A DNA stretch of 64,000 nucleotides from Oscillibacter valericigenes. GTDB lineage: Bacteria; Bacillota; Clostridia; Oscillospirales; Oscillospiraceae. Position numbers and translations under genes: made by a program. Shown here in pieces: positions 8,343 through 17,761 of this stretch (position 1 is the first letter of the stretch; each line of letters starts with the position of its first letter). The DNA is taken from NCBI RefSeq assembly GCF_021531435.1, contig NZ_JAFBIS010000001.1:1-64000 (forward strand), written 5' to 3'. Below the pieces are notes generated by a model, which did no database searches, was not told where the DNA came from, and worked only from the letters and a program-made list of their open reading frames with translations.

Positions 8343-10991
8343 TTACAGGCCGATCTGGCCCAGCAGGCCGCCCATGGCATCCCGCATCTCCTCGTCGTTG
8401 AAGCAGTAGCGCATCTCGGTGTGTTCGGCGCGGAGCTTTTCCACATCTCCGGAGATGTCCTTGTTCCGCAGGACGCAGTCGGCCATCAGCTCCGCCAGCT
8501 TGGCGAAGTCCTCTTTTTCAAAACCGAAACGGGTCATCTCACTGACGCCCATCCGCAGAGCACCGGAGGCGGTGAAGCCCTCCTCCTCGGGGGTGGCTTG
8601 GTAGTTGACGATGACGTTGTTCTCCTCCAGCCGTTCGGCCACCTCGGGGCCGCAGCCGTAGCCCACGGACACGATGACCTGGTGGGTCTCCGTGTAATCA
8701 ATGGAGGGATCGCCGGCCACGTCCAGGCCCTGGGCCTTCAGGCACTTGGCGAAGTGCTTGGCGTTTTCAATGATGTTGCGCTGATATTCATCCTTGAAGG
8801 TGTTCATCTCATAGGCAGCCATCAGCAGACCCAGCTGGGTGCCCAGGTGGTGGTTGGACACGCTGCCGGGGAAGGCACGGGACTCGATGGTCTCCCACAG
8901 GCCGTACTTCAGGTCCTCCTTTTTGTAGTTGACGCCGACGATACCCCGCTGGGGGCCGAAGAAGGTCTTGTGGGTGGAGCCGGTGACGATCTCCGCGCCC
9001 TCCTCGAAGGGCTTCTGGAAGTGGTCGCCCACCAGACCCAGGACGTGGGCCATGTCGTACATGATGGTGGTGGGGATGTTCTGCTCATCCACGAACCGGC
9101 GGATGGCGGCCACGGGCTCCTTGTGGAGCACCATGCTCTTGCCGAAGATGATGAGCTCAGGACGGTAGCGGTCGATGAGCTTCTTGGTCTCCTCCACGTC
9201 GATCTTGTAGATATTGTCCTTGCAGACGGGGAAGTTCACCACGGCGGAGCGCTCGGTGACGGGGTCGATGGCGATGTAGTCATGCAGGGCGCCCATAGGC
9301 TGTGCAGACAGGTGGCCGCCCTTGATGATGTGGTTGTTCATGACGTAGCCCAGGCGCTGGGGGGTGTGCTTGCGGTCCAGGCGGTTTTTCCAGTCCATCA
9401 GGGCGGAGAACACCGCCATGTTGGACATCTGGCCGCTGATGACGCGGGTCTCCACCTCGCTGCAGCCCAGGTACTCCTTCATCTGCTCCACCAGCAGCTG
9501 CTCCACCTCGTCGATGAACTTGGTGCCCTGGTAGTAGAACACGTCCTGGTCATAGAAGGACTTGATCTTCCGGTGCTCGGCGTAACGGAAGGCGGGGTCG
9601 GAGGCGCACAGGAGCTGGACGGCCCGGCTGGCGCTGTTCTCCGAGGGGATCAGGTTGATGCACTGCTTCTGGCGCCACTCGTGGTTTTCGGTGGCCTTGC
9701 GGAGCAGCTCGACAGCCTTGGCAGCGCGGTTGCCGGTGTCGGCGGCGGCAGCCTCCTCGTCGGGCTTGTAGAGGATGGGACGGGCGAAGGGCGGCGCGTC
9801 CACGCGCATGTGGTAGGGCGGGATGACGGCCTTCAGCCGCTTGCCCCGGATGTCCACCTCCACGATGTCATCCGTCAGTACGTCGCTGGCGATGTAGGCT
9901 GTGCCGATGGCGCGCTTGGCGGTGTCGTCCAAAATCTTTGTGGCCAGGCCCTCGCCCTCGCTGCGGTAGTAGGGCACCATGGTGCCGCTGGTCACCCAGC
10001 CGATCTGCTCGCCGTTGCGGTAAACGGGCATTCCGGCCCGCATGACGCCGCGGTCCAGAAGGGTGATGGGCATGATGCGCTTGGGCAGCACGTCCAGGTC
10101 GCTGAAGTCCCGGTTCATGATGCGCTTGAAGGCGGCGGACTGGCGCTCCAGGGCCTGGCGGCCGATGTAATCGCCCTTCTGCTCGGAGAAGCTGACGGCA
10201 AATCTTGCCAGGGAGACGGCGAAGATGGGCATCTCCTTGCCGTCGGGGTCAACGCCCATCTCATGGCCGTACAGGGGCATCCCGGCCTCCAGGCGGAGGG
10301 TGTCGCGGGCGCCCAGACCGGCGGGCTTGGCGCCCAACTCGATAAGGCGGTTCCACAGCCAGGCGGCGTCCTCGCTCTTGATATAGACTTCATAGCCCAG
10401 GGGCTCGCCGGTGTAGCCGGTCTTGGCCGCCCGGACGGTCCGGCCCTCCAGCTGCAGGGTGTTCAGGGCGTTCTTCACGGGCTCGGTGATCTGTTCGCCG
10501 CCGGAGAGGATGGTCAGGATCTCCTTGCTCTTGGGGCCCTGGACGGCGATGGCGGCCCAGTCGGCAGTGATGTCCGTGATGGTGCAGTCGTAGTTTTTGA
10601 CTTCGGTCATCAGATGGGCCAGGTCCTTCTCTGTATTGGCGGCGTTCACCACCAGCAGGAACCGGTCCTCCTCGAATCTGTACAGGTAGGCGTCGTCGAT
10701 GGCGCCGCCGTTCTCATTGGGGATGATGCTGTACTGGGCCTGGTTGACCTCCAGCGCCATGACGTTGCTGGTCAGAACGTGCTGCAGGAAGGCCACACGC
10801 TCCGGGCCATCCACCAGCAGGCGGCCCATGTGGGACACGTCGAACAGGCTGCAGGCGTGGCGGGTGTACAGGTGCTCGGCAATGATGCCGGTGGGGTACT
10901 GGATGGGCATTTCCCATCCGCCGAAGTCCACCATCTCGGCGCCGGCGGCCACATGGACATCGTAGAGTTGGGTACGTTTCAGATCGCTCAT
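8343..10991 (-). CDS. Fusion protein: aminomethyltransferase GcvT - serine hydroxymethyltransferase-like GlyA
   Basis: 882 residues in one uninterrupted frame. Residues 1 to about 415 are a T-protein: FGGWEMPIQY near the start, SLFDVSHMG, YTGEPLGYEVY, LGARDTLRLEAGMPLYGHE. From about 430 to the end is a PLP fold-type I SHMT-like domain: NLIPSENSAS near 450, YDMAHVLGLVG near 645, and the PLP lysine in TGSTHKTFFGPQRG near 675. The SHMT half differs from the usual TTTHKTLRGPRGG version, so it is a divergent member. Together the halves would make 5,10-methylene-THF from glycine and use it to convert a second glycine to serine. RBS AGGAG precedes the ATG. First gene of the operon, directly behind the glycine riboswitch. 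Confidence 0.93.
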   Translation of the reverse strand: MSDLKRTQLYDVHVAAGAEMVDFGGWEMPIQYPTGIIAEHLYTRHACSLFDVSHMGRLLVDGPERVAFLQHVLTSNVMALEVNQAQYSIIPNENGGAIDDAYLYRFEEDRFLLVVNAANTEKDLAHLMTEVKNYDCTITDITADWAAIAVQGPKSKEILTILSGGEQITEPVKNALNTLQLEGRTVRAAKTGYTGEPLGYEVYIKSEDAAWLWNRLIELGAKPAGLGARDTLRLEAGMPLYGHEMGVDPDGKEMPIFAVSLARFAVSFSEQKGDYIGRQALERQSAAFKRIMNRDFSDLDVLPKRIMPITLLDRGVMRAGMPVYRNGEQIGWVTSGTMVPYYRSEGEGLATKILDDTAKRAIGTAYIASDVLTDDIVEVDIRGKRLKAVIPPYHMRVDAPPFARPILYKPDEEAAAADTGNRAAKAVELLRKATENHEWRQKQCINLIPSENSASRAVQLLCASDPAFRYAEHRKIKSFYDQDVFYYQGTKFIDEVEQLLVEQMKEYLGCSEVETRVISGQMSNMAVFSALMDWKNRLDRKHTPQRLGYVMNNHIIKGGHLSAQPMGALHDYIAIDPVTERSAVVNFPVCKDNIYKIDVEETKKLIDRYRPELIIFGKSMVLHKEPVAAIRRFVDEQNIPTTIMYDMAHVLGLVGDHFQKPFEEGAEIVTGSTHKTFFGPQRGIVGVNYKKEDLKYGLWETIESRAFPGSVSNHHLGTQLGLLMAAYEMNTFKDEYQRNIIENAKHFAKCLKAQGLDVAGDPSIDYTETHQVIVSVGYGCGPEVAERLEENNVIVNYQATPEEEGFTASGALRMGVSEMTRFGFEKEDFAKLAELMADCVLRNKDISGDVEKLRAEHTEMRYCFNDEEMRDAMGGLLGQIGL

Positions 10992-11051
10992 AAGTCACTC
11001 TCCTAACTTTCTTTCAGCATCAGCCTATTGGAATTTTTGCCGTTTTATACG

Positions 11052-11089
11052 CAAAAAGAGGCGCAAAACCCCTTTCGGTGTTTTGCGCC
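11052..11089 (-). terminator. Riboswitch-controlled terminator of the glycine operon
   Basis: On the minus strand, GGCGCAAAACACC-GAAA-GGGGTTTTGCGCC is followed by TCTTTTT. It sits between the second glycine aptamer and the GcvT-GlyA start, the standard expression platform of an ON-type glycine riboswitch. Confidence 0.88.
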
Positions 11090-11092
11090 TCC

Positions 11093-11268
11093 GTCATATA
11101 CCTGAGAGATTCCCTCCGGCTGGACGCCGGCAGGTTGCCCCTTTGGCGTGCGGCTGTCGCCGCACTCTCCGAAGTTTCGTCATAGTCCGATCCTTTTTAC
11201 CTGAGAGTTCTCGCATACCCCTTCGGCGCCGTGAAGACCACGGTCTCTCCCGGACTACTCATCCGACC
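11093..11268 (-). promoter_or_regulatory. Tandem glycine riboswitch
   Basis: Two gcvT-type aptamers in series on the minus strand. Aptamer 1 (about 11268-11185) contains GGGAGAGA, the CGCCGAAGGGG core and CTCTCAGGTAAAAAGGA; aptamer 2 (about 11170-11093) repeats GGAGAGT, CGCCAAAGGGGCAA and CTCTCAGGTATA. A terminator follows. Known behaviour of the class: glycine binding prevents termination and turns on glycine cleavage genes, which matches the operon below it. Confidence 0.96.
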
Positions 11269-11423
11269 CTGATTGAGTTTTTGACCGCCGCGGCCGCCGA
11301 AAATTCCGGGCCACGGTGATTACTACTTACTGAATAACATATCGGCCCGCCGATGTCAAGAATTTTTTTCCAGCCGTTGTCCTTGTTTTTCACGGTCCCT
11401 GCTGAAAAATTTGCTATTTTGAT

Positions 11424-11441
11424 ATATCATATGTGTGATAT
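11424..11441. promoter_or_regulatory. AT-rich dyad upstream of the PucR-type gene
   Basis: ATATCA and TGATAT (6-bp arms, 6-nt spacer) centred about 84 nt before the TTG start. TATACT at 11467-11472 is a plausible -10. The remainder of the divergent intergenic region (11269-11515) shows nothing else I can name. The dyad could be an operator, but that is a guess from position and symmetry. Confidence 0.3.
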
Positions 11442-11515
11442 GACAGAATCAGACAAAAAATCGTGATATACTGAAAATAACGGGATTTTATTCGGATACG
11501 ATAGGAGGGATCGCC

Positions 11516-13129
11516 TTGAGTTTGACGGTTGAAAGCTGCATGAACCTCCCGGCCTTCCGCTGCGCGAAAATCGTGGCCGGACGCGGTGGGATCGGGCAGT
11601 CTGTGAACTCGATCACGGTTTTGGAATACGCGGATGTTTCCGTCATATCGTCAGACCTGTTCCTGAACCATGAAATGTGCATCACAGCCTTTGCCTCCAT
11701 CAAGAACGATGTGGCCGCCCAATGCTCCGTCATCCGCCGCATGAAGGAGATCGGGATCTGCGCCGTCGTCCTGTACTATGTGGGGATCTTCGTGCCGTAT
11801 CTGGATGAGCGGCTGATCAAAACGGCTGACGAGGTCAACCTGCCGCTGATCTGTATGCCGTTTAACCGCTTTGACTTCCGCTATGGAGAGGCGATCAACG
11901 ATGTGATGTACGCGCTTCTGCGCAGCAAGGAAGAGGACCTGAACTTTATTCCTGAGATCCTGGAGAGCGTTTCCGAGCTCCCGGAAAGGATGCGAACCAT
12001 CCGCAGCGTGCTGCAGATCATCAGCGACCGCTTTCACTGCTCGTTCTTTCTGCTCAGCCAGAAAGGAGACCTGGTGTCTGAGGGGCAATGGCCCCAGTCC
12101 GCGGACTGGGACTACCAGAAAATCGCGGAACTGTTCCTGCGGGAACAGGATACCGCGGTCTCCATGCGGCAGGAGCCGATGGAACTGGATCAAAAAGAGG
12201 TGTATGTTACATATTCGATCGTGGTCCCGGACCACAATCCGCAGCTGCATCTCTTTGCCGTTGATGAGCAGAAAAGTGTCACATACGATCAGATCTGCCG
12301 GGCGGCGGAGCTGGTGGCCCTGTTCATGAACATTTCGAATTATACCCTTGAAGAAACGACCCCGGAAATGATCATCCGCAGCATCATTTCCAATGAGCCG
12401 CTGCGCATGCGGGAAATTGCGGCAAAGCATGGCATCGACCTGGGGAAGATCCAGAACATGTGGGTGATCTGCGGCAACCGGAGCTCCAGCGACTATGAGC
12501 AGAAGCGGGCCCTGCGGCAGGCGGTGTCGGAAGTGCGCCATTTTTTCCGCAGAAAAGGGAAATGGGCCCTCGCCGACCTTTACCACAATTCCATCATCAT
12601 CCTGTTCAATGCCGCCGCGTTTGCCGAACTTGACGTTGAACTGGAAACGGAACTGATGGACGGCCTGGCGGCTGGGGGATACCGCCTGAATCTGATCAAG
12701 TGCTCCAATATCGCGTCCGCGCAAAGCCTCCGGGATGACTACCAGCTCATTGAATCGTATTTTGACGCGGCCCAGCTGATCTATCCCGAGAGAAGCGTGT
12801 TTGACTTGTATGATCTGCATTTTGCAGAGCGTCTCAAGGGCATGACCGATCAGGAGGGGCCAGCCCTGTCCCAGAAAATGTTTGCGCTGCAGCCCATTCG
12901 TCAGTGCGGGAACCACAGTACGCTGCTGGAGACGCTGGCCGTCTACTTGCTGGACGCCGACAAAAATTTGCAGCGTGCGTCGGAAATTTTGAATGTGCAC
13001 AAAAATACCGTCCGGTATCGGATCAAGCAGATACGGGACAGCTATACCTGTGATATTACGCAGATGCCGCTGGCATCTGAGCTGTACGAGGAGGTCGCGC
13101 TTCAGCGGCTACTGCATAATAGTAATTGA
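11516..13129 (+). CDS. PucR-family transcriptional regulator
   Basis: 537 residues. Residues about 1-130 match the PucR purine-catabolism N-terminal domain (SVNSITVLEYADV, then a TADEVNLPLICMP segment); the centre is a GGDEF-like CdaR-type region without catalytic motifs; the C-terminus (about 475-525) is the PucR helix-turn-helix with LAVYLLDADKNLQRASEILN and VHKNTVRYRIKQI. The start is TTG, supported by AGGAGGGA 5-6 nt upstream; the next in-frame ATG would remove conserved sequence. It is followed by a strong terminator, then a permease, a DUF917 protein and a peptidase that it probably controls. Confidence 0.9.
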   Translation: MSLTVESCMNLPAFRCAKIVAGRGGIGQSVNSITVLEYADVSVISSDLFLNHEMCITAFASIKNDVAAQCSVIRRMKEIGICAVVLYYVGIFVPYLDERLIKTADEVNLPLICMPFNRFDFRYGEAINDVMYALLRSKEEDLNFIPEILESVSELPERMRTIRSVLQIISDRFHCSFFLLSQKGDLVSEGQWPQSADWDYQKIAELFLREQDTAVSMRQEPMELDQKEVYVTYSIVVPDHNPQLHLFAVDEQKSVTYDQICRAAELVALFMNISNYTLEETTPEMIIRSIISNEPLRMREIAAKHGIDLGKIQNMWVICGNRSSSDYEQKRALRQAVSEVRHFFRRKGKWALADLYHNSIIILFNAAAFAELDVELETELMDGLAAGGYRLNLIKCSNIASAQSLRDDYQLIESYFDAAQLIYPERSVFDLYDLHFAERLKGMTDQEGPALSQKMFALQPIRQCGNHSTLLETLAVYLLDADKNLQRASEILNVHKNTVRYRIKQIRDSYTCDITQMPLASELYEEVALQRLLHNSN

Positions 13130-13139
13130 CCCGGAGGAG

Positions 13140-13184
13140 AGCGGGACGGCTGCATGGGAGAGCATGCGGCCGTCCCGCTTTTTT
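13140..13184 (+). terminator. Terminator of the PucR-type gene
   Basis: GCGGGACGGC (13141-13150) pairs with GCCGTCCCGC (13169-13178), followed by TTTTTT. The rest of the gap up to 13422 holds a GC-rich leader with short self-complementary stretches and no ORF. Confidence 0.88.
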
Positions 13185-13422
13185 CGCGCGGCGGAAAACA
13201 AAAACGAGTACCATTTTTTGGCTTTGGGGAACAAATACAAAAATAGGGCGGTTTGCTAAAATAAAAGCACTGGGAAACCTCTCGGCGAAGACCGGACACC
13301 CGCCGGGCGCGGATGGCGAAGCCGGGCGGCGCCAAGCGAAATGAAAACCGGGGTTCCCTGGATTTTGAGGCATGTTTTGACTGGTACGCAACGGCGTAAA
13401 ATTGCAAAAAGGAGTGGATGTA

Positions 13423-14742
13423 ATGGAGAATTCAACGAACAGCGCAATGGAGAAAAAAGCCCTGAGCCGCGTTCCTGAGGATCAAAGGCAGTCCTGGTAC
13501 AGTATTGCGTTCATCTGGATCGGGACCATGATCTGCATCCCCATGCTGATGGTCGGTGGTATGCTTTCCGCATCCATGACTTTCGGCAATGTACTTCTGG
13601 CCTGTTTCCTCGGCTTTGCCATCTGCAGCCTGCTGATGATCATGGTCGGTATGCAGGGAACGGATCTGGGCCTGCCGTCCAGTATGTGCGGCACAAAGGC
13701 ATTCGGCGACCGGGGGTCCTCGTATCTGCTGAGCGTCTCAATTTTCATTGGACAGATGGGCTGGTTCGGCATCCAGACCGCGACCTGCGCCACGGCCTTC
13801 GTCACACTGATGGACTATTGGAGCATTCGCTTCCCGTTCTGGCTGTCCTGCCTCATTTGGGGCGGTGTGATGCTGATCACCGCCGTATACGGCTTTAAGC
13901 TCATGAAGTGGCTCAACTACATCGCGGTGCCCGCGCTGATCCTGATGTGTTTGTACGGCATGTACCACGCCATCTCCGTCACCGGCTGGAGCAACATCGT
14001 CGCGGTCACCCCCGACCCTGCCAACACGATGGGAATGGCGCCGGCGGTCTCCCTGGTCATCGGCCTGTTCGCCGTGGGCGCCACCACCAATCCCGACTAT
14101 ACCCGTTACGCGAAAAACCGGGGCGCTACCGTGATGGCCACCGTGCTTGGCGTGATCCCGGCGGCGGTGCTGATGTTCATGGTCGGCGCGGTGATGAGCC
14201 TGTCTGCCGGTACATACGATATTACATCCGTCTTTGCAAGCATGGGGCTGCCTGTGCTGAGCATGCTGGTGCTGATCCTGGCCACCTGGACGACCAATAC
14301 GGGCAACGCCTATACGTCCGGCATGGCGGCAATGAAGGTATTCAGCCTGAAAGACGACCGCCGGCCTCTGGTCACCATGCTGTGCGGCGCGGCCGGCACG
14401 CTGATGGCCATGGCGGGCATGGCCAATGCGATGCAGGGCTTTATCAACATCATCTCCGCCATGGTGCCTCCCATTATGGGCGTGGTGATCGCCGACTATT
14501 GGATCCTCGGAAAGGGCAGGCCCGAAAACTGGCACCCAGTCCGCGGCTTCAACTGGTGCGGCATCATCGCATGGGCCTGCGGCTGCATCGTGGCATTGTT
14601 CTTCAGCTTCTTCAGCCCGGCCCTGGACGCGGTCGTTGTGTCCGGAGTCGTGTATATCATTCTCTATCCGCTGTGCGGAAAGACCACCATGGGCGGCCAG
14701 GGCGAGATCACACTGGACGAGATCGAAGCAAACCTGCGGTAA
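13423..14742 (+). CDS. NCS1-family nucleobase/cytosine permease
   Basis: 439 residues and about 12 hydrophobic segments, typical of the nucleobase:cation symporter-1 family (cytosine/purine/hydantoin/allantoin). Landmarks: IGTMICIPMLMVGG at the first helix, SSMCGTKAFGDRGSS after helix 2, NPDYTRYAKN near residue 220 and IADYWIL near 355. The start is ATG 13423 with AAAGGAG upstream; an in-frame TTG 21 nt earlier overlaps the ribosome site. Substrate is not deducible from sequence; the PucR-type regulator and DUF917 neighbour favour a nucleobase or hydantoin-like compound. Confidence 0.88.
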   Translation: MENSTNSAMEKKALSRVPEDQRQSWYSIAFIWIGTMICIPMLMVGGMLSASMTFGNVLLACFLGFAICSLLMIMVGMQGTDLGLPSSMCGTKAFGDRGSSYLLSVSIFIGQMGWFGIQTATCATAFVTLMDYWSIRFPFWLSCLIWGGVMLITAVYGFKLMKWLNYIAVPALILMCLYGMYHAISVTGWSNIVAVTPDPANTMGMAPAVSLVIGLFAVGATTNPDYTRYAKNRGATVMATVLGVIPAAVLMFMVGAVMSLSAGTYDITSVFASMGLPVLSMLVLILATWTTNTGNAYTSGMAAMKVFSLKDDRRPLVTMLCGAAGTLMAMAGMANAMQGFINIISAMVPPIMGVVIADYWILGKGRPENWHPVRGFNWCGIIAWACGCIVALFFSFFSPALDAVVVSGVVYIILYPLCGKTTMGGQGEITLDEIEANLR

Positions 14743-14803
14743 GCCCTCTTAAACTCGTACATTGTATTTACAATGAATCTATCAAAAAACAGGAGGTACG
14801 GAT

Positions 14804-15964
14804 ATGTTTAGTCTCGACGGTAACGGCATCCGGAATATGATCTACGGTGCGACCATTTTCGGAGGCGGTGGCGGCGGCGCCTGTGAAAGCGGCGAAATGG
14901 CGCTGGACCAGTTCAAGGAAGACCACGGCATTGTCGATGACGCCGACGTCATGGTCCAGGTGATGGAGCCGGAGGAGATGGACGACGCCGGCTACGCGGC
15001 CTGCACCGCCGCCATGGGCGCGCCCACGAAGTTCAAGGAAGTCCGCATTGCTCCTTACATCAACGGCTCCTTTGAGCACCTGTGCAAAATGGCGGACGCC
15101 AAGCGGAAATCCATCGACTATTCCATCGCGGTAGAGATCGGCGGCTTCAACACCCTGGTCCCCCTGCTGGTGGCCATGGAGAAGGGCATTCCCTTCATTG
15201 ACGCCGACGGCACGGGCCGCGCCGTCCCCGCTCTGGATACGCTGCTGCTGCACATCAACGGCCTGCAGACCTCGCCGCTGGCCATGTCCGACAACCAGGG
15301 CAACCGCATTTCCATCGAGCTTGAAAACGCCAGAGACGCCGTCATGGGCGAGACGGTGGGCCGCAACCTGTGCGTGGCCTTCAACCAGATGGGCGGGCTG
15401 TCCGGCTGGATGGTCCGGAAAAACGAGATCATCGGCAACCTGCCTGTGGGCAGCGTCAAAAAGTGCTGCGATGTGGGCCGCGTCCTGCGCAGCGCCACTT
15501 CCTCCGCTGGCATTTTCGAGACCCTGGCCGGGGCTGTCCAAGGCTTGGAGTGCAGAGAGATCGGCCGCGGGACCGTCACCGCTGTCTCCAACGAGCAGGC
15601 CTCCGGCTTCGACAAGGGCTTTGTGGAGATCACCGGAGCCGACGGGACCAAGTGGACGACACACTTCCTCAATGAGAACCTGATCCTGGAGGAGACCGGC
15701 ACTGACGGCAGCGTGCGGACGCTGATGACCGCGCCTGACATCACCTGCTACATCAATACGGATACCTGCGCCCCGCTGTCCAATGCCGACATCGTGGGCA
15801 AGAACGGCGAGATCCTCGTCAGAAATGTCGCCGTGGGCGCCGTCAAGGTCGATGAAAAGTGGTGGAGAAACGACATCTCCTATCTCCAGAAAATCTGGAC
15901 GCGTTACTTTAAGATCTTGGGTAAGCCTGACCAGGCCATCGTGAAGTACGGGGACGCTATGTGA
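14804..15964 (+). CDS. DUF917 family protein (S-methylthiohydantoin desulfurase-like family)
   Basis: 386 residues covering the whole DUF917 fold: an N-terminal glycine-rich loop (GATIFGGGGGG), FIDADGTGRAVPALD near residue 130, and a C-terminal beta domain ending in the IVKYGD-type motif. Members are often found with hydantoinase-like genes, PucR regulators and NCS1 permeases, as here. Pfam renamed the family after an S-methylthiohydantoin desulfurase, but most members, including this one, have no proven substrate. AGGAGG precedes the ATG; 61 nt separate it from the permease, so co-transcription is likely. Confidence 0.85.
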   Translation: MFSLDGNGIRNMIYGATIFGGGGGGACESGEMALDQFKEDHGIVDDADVMVQVMEPEEMDDAGYAACTAAMGAPTKFKEVRIAPYINGSFEHLCKMADAKRKSIDYSIAVEIGGFNTLVPLLVAMEKGIPFIDADGTGRAVPALDTLLLHINGLQTSPLAMSDNQGNRISIELENARDAVMGETVGRNLCVAFNQMGGLSGWMVRKNEIIGNLPVGSVKKCCDVGRVLRSATSSAGIFETLAGAVQGLECREIGRGTVTAVSNEQASGFDKGFVEITGADGTKWTTHFLNENLILEETGTDGSVRTLMTAPDITCYINTDTCAPLSNADIVGKNGEILVRNVAVGAVKVDEKWWRNDISYLQKIWTRYFKILGKPDQAIVKYGDAM

Positions 15965-16071
15965 TCTCCAGCGCAAAAGGGAAGGCACCGGCCGGTGCCT
16001 TCCTTTTTGCAACTGTATCTGCCGGAAGCCGGCATCGTGCCGACGCGCATCATAAGAACAGGAGGTAAACG

Positions 16072-17529
16072 ATGAGTTCTGACATCGCTCTGCAAAACAT
16101 ACTGGATGAGTTCACCGAAATTGCGATGATCCCCCGGCCGTCGCACCATGAGGAGAAGATCGCCGCGTACCTCTGCGGCTGGGCCGAACGCCATGGCCTG
16201 CCCTGCGTACAGGACGAACTGGGGAATGTCATCATGGACAAACCGGCCTCTCCCGGGTGCGAAAGGGCGCCGAAAGTGATCCTGCAGGCGCATATGGACA
16301 TGGTTTGCGTCGCGGCCGCGGGCGTCTCCTACGACCCGCTGAAAGACCCGATCAAGGTAATAAACGACGGGACAACGCTCACCGCCGAGGGCACCAGCCT
16401 GGGCGCTGACGATGGGATCGGGATCGCGCTGATCCTGTACCTGTTGTCGGACTGCGGGGTATCCCACGGCCCTCTGCGGGCCATTTTCACCGTCAATGAA
16501 GAGGACGGGATGACCTCCGGGGCCATTGACCCGAAGTATCTGGACGCGGCGTATCTCATCAATCTCGACTGGGAGTGGCTGGGCTCCCTGTGCAACTCCA
16601 GCGCGGGCTGCGATTTTATGGCCTTCAGCCGGAAGTTTGAGAGATGCCCGGCAATGGAGGACGGTGCCGTGCTCCGCATCGAGCTGGGCGGCCTGCTGGG
16701 TGGGCACTCCGGCGTGGACATCCACAGAGGCCGCGCGAACGCCCTGACCTGCATGGCCCGGCTGCTGCTCGGGCTGTCTGAAAACCATATCGCTTACCAA
16801 TTGCTGGACTTCCGCGGCGGGCAGGCGCGCAACGCGATCCCCGCGTCCGCCGGGGCGTCCGTTTTGATCAAAAGAGAACAACTGCCGGAAGCGCGGAAGC
16901 TGATGGGGGACTATGGAGACGCGCTTCAAGCTTACTTTGGAGAGATCGAAACCGGCCTGAAGTTCCGCTGGGAAACGGCGGAAACATGCGCGGAAGACGC
17001 GGTCCCGGACGAAGCCGCCGCCGCGCTGCTGCGCCTGCTCCTTGTGCTTCCCAACGGCGTGCACACGATGAGCCCTTATGTGGCAGGGCTGGTGGAGAGC
17101 TCCCAGAATCTCGGCCTGCTGGAGACCGGGCCCGGGTATTTCCGGCTGTCCGCCATGGAGCGGAGCTGCTCCGCGTACCGGGCGGAGGAGCTGCTGTCCA
17201 TCAGCAGGCTGCTTGCGGAAACATACGGGTTCGTCTATGAGGCGGGCGAACATTCTCCTGCCTGGGAGGTCAACCCGAAGAGCAGATTAACACCGCTGGC
17301 CTGCGAGGTATATCAGGAGCTGACCGGAGACCGCATGGTCGTGGAGCCGGTGCATGGAGGCCTGGAGTGCGGTGCCTTTTTCGAAAAGAATCCCAACATG
17401 GACATGATCGCCATTGGGCCGTCCCTGCTGCATGTCCATACTCCGAAAGAAACCTGCGATCTGCACAGTGTCCGGGTAACGGCGGAACTGATCGCCGGTA
17501 TTCTCGAACGGATCGGCGGGCAGGAATGA
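16072..17529 (+). CDS. pepD: Aminoacyl-histidine dipeptidase-like M20 metallopeptidase (PepD)
   Basis: 485 residues. Zinc ligands and catalytic residues are visible: QAHMDMVC (His, Asp; about residue 65), GADDGIG (bridging Asp; about 117), NEEDGM (catalytic/bridging Glu pair; about 142), GGHSGVDIHRGRANA in the lid domain (about 208), and the C-terminal His in LLHVHTPKE. This is the PepD/carnosinase branch of M20 cytosolic dipeptidases. RBS AGGAGG lies 6 nt before the ATG. A 107-nt gap separates it from DUF917. Its presence suggests the imported compound or its product is a dipeptide- or amide-bonded amino acid, though this is inference. Confidence 0.9.
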   Translation: MSSDIALQNILDEFTEIAMIPRPSHHEEKIAAYLCGWAERHGLPCVQDELGNVIMDKPASPGCERAPKVILQAHMDMVCVAAAGVSYDPLKDPIKVINDGTTLTAEGTSLGADDGIGIALILYLLSDCGVSHGPLRAIFTVNEEDGMTSGAIDPKYLDAAYLINLDWEWLGSLCNSSAGCDFMAFSRKFERCPAMEDGAVLRIELGGLLGGHSGVDIHRGRANALTCMARLLLGLSENHIAYQLLDFRGGQARNAIPASAGASVLIKREQLPEARKLMGDYGDALQAYFGEIETGLKFRWETAETCAEDAVPDEAAAALLRLLLVLPNGVHTMSPYVAGLVESSQNLGLLETGPGYFRLSAMERSCSAYRAEELLSISRLLAETYGFVYEAGEHSPAWEVNPKSRLTPLACEVYQELTGDRMVVEPVHGGLECGAFFEKNPNMDMIAIGPSLLHVHTPKETCDLHSVRVTAELIAGILERIGGQE

Positions 17530-17624
17530 GCCCCGCTTTCTGACCTGCCGCCTCCCAAAATGCTGCGCTGATGTTCAGCGGTTCCCCGACCATCGGGAGA
17601 CACATCTCTAAAACGCCTGTCCAT

Positions 17625-17662
17625 GGAGGCCGGACACCGAAATCGGTGTCCGGCCTCCTTTT
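17625..17662 (+). terminator. Terminator of the permease-DUF917-pepD operon
   Basis: 15-bp perfect arms (17625-17639, 17644-17658), AAAT loop, then TTTT. Confidence 0.88.
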
Positions 17663-17693
17663 GCAAAGTCCGAACGGTCCAATCAGAAAAACA

Positions 17694-17723
17694 TTGCGCA
17701 CCGCCCGTATCTTATCGTATAAT
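17694..17723 (+). promoter_or_regulatory. Sigma-A-type promoter of the HD-GYP gene
   Basis: TTGCGC at 17694-17699, an 18-nt spacer, and a perfect TATAAT at 17718-17723, about 38 nt before the ATG. Confidence 0.65.
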
Positions 17724-17761
17724 ATCCTCGATAAAACTGGAAAAAGGACGGAATATGAGCA

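Noticed and set aside
8421..11006. Long plus-strand open frame opposite the GcvT-GlyA fusion
   Set aside because: Antisense shadow of a GC-rich gene: low-complexity Gly/Val/His/Leu composition, no ribosome site, no family resemblance.
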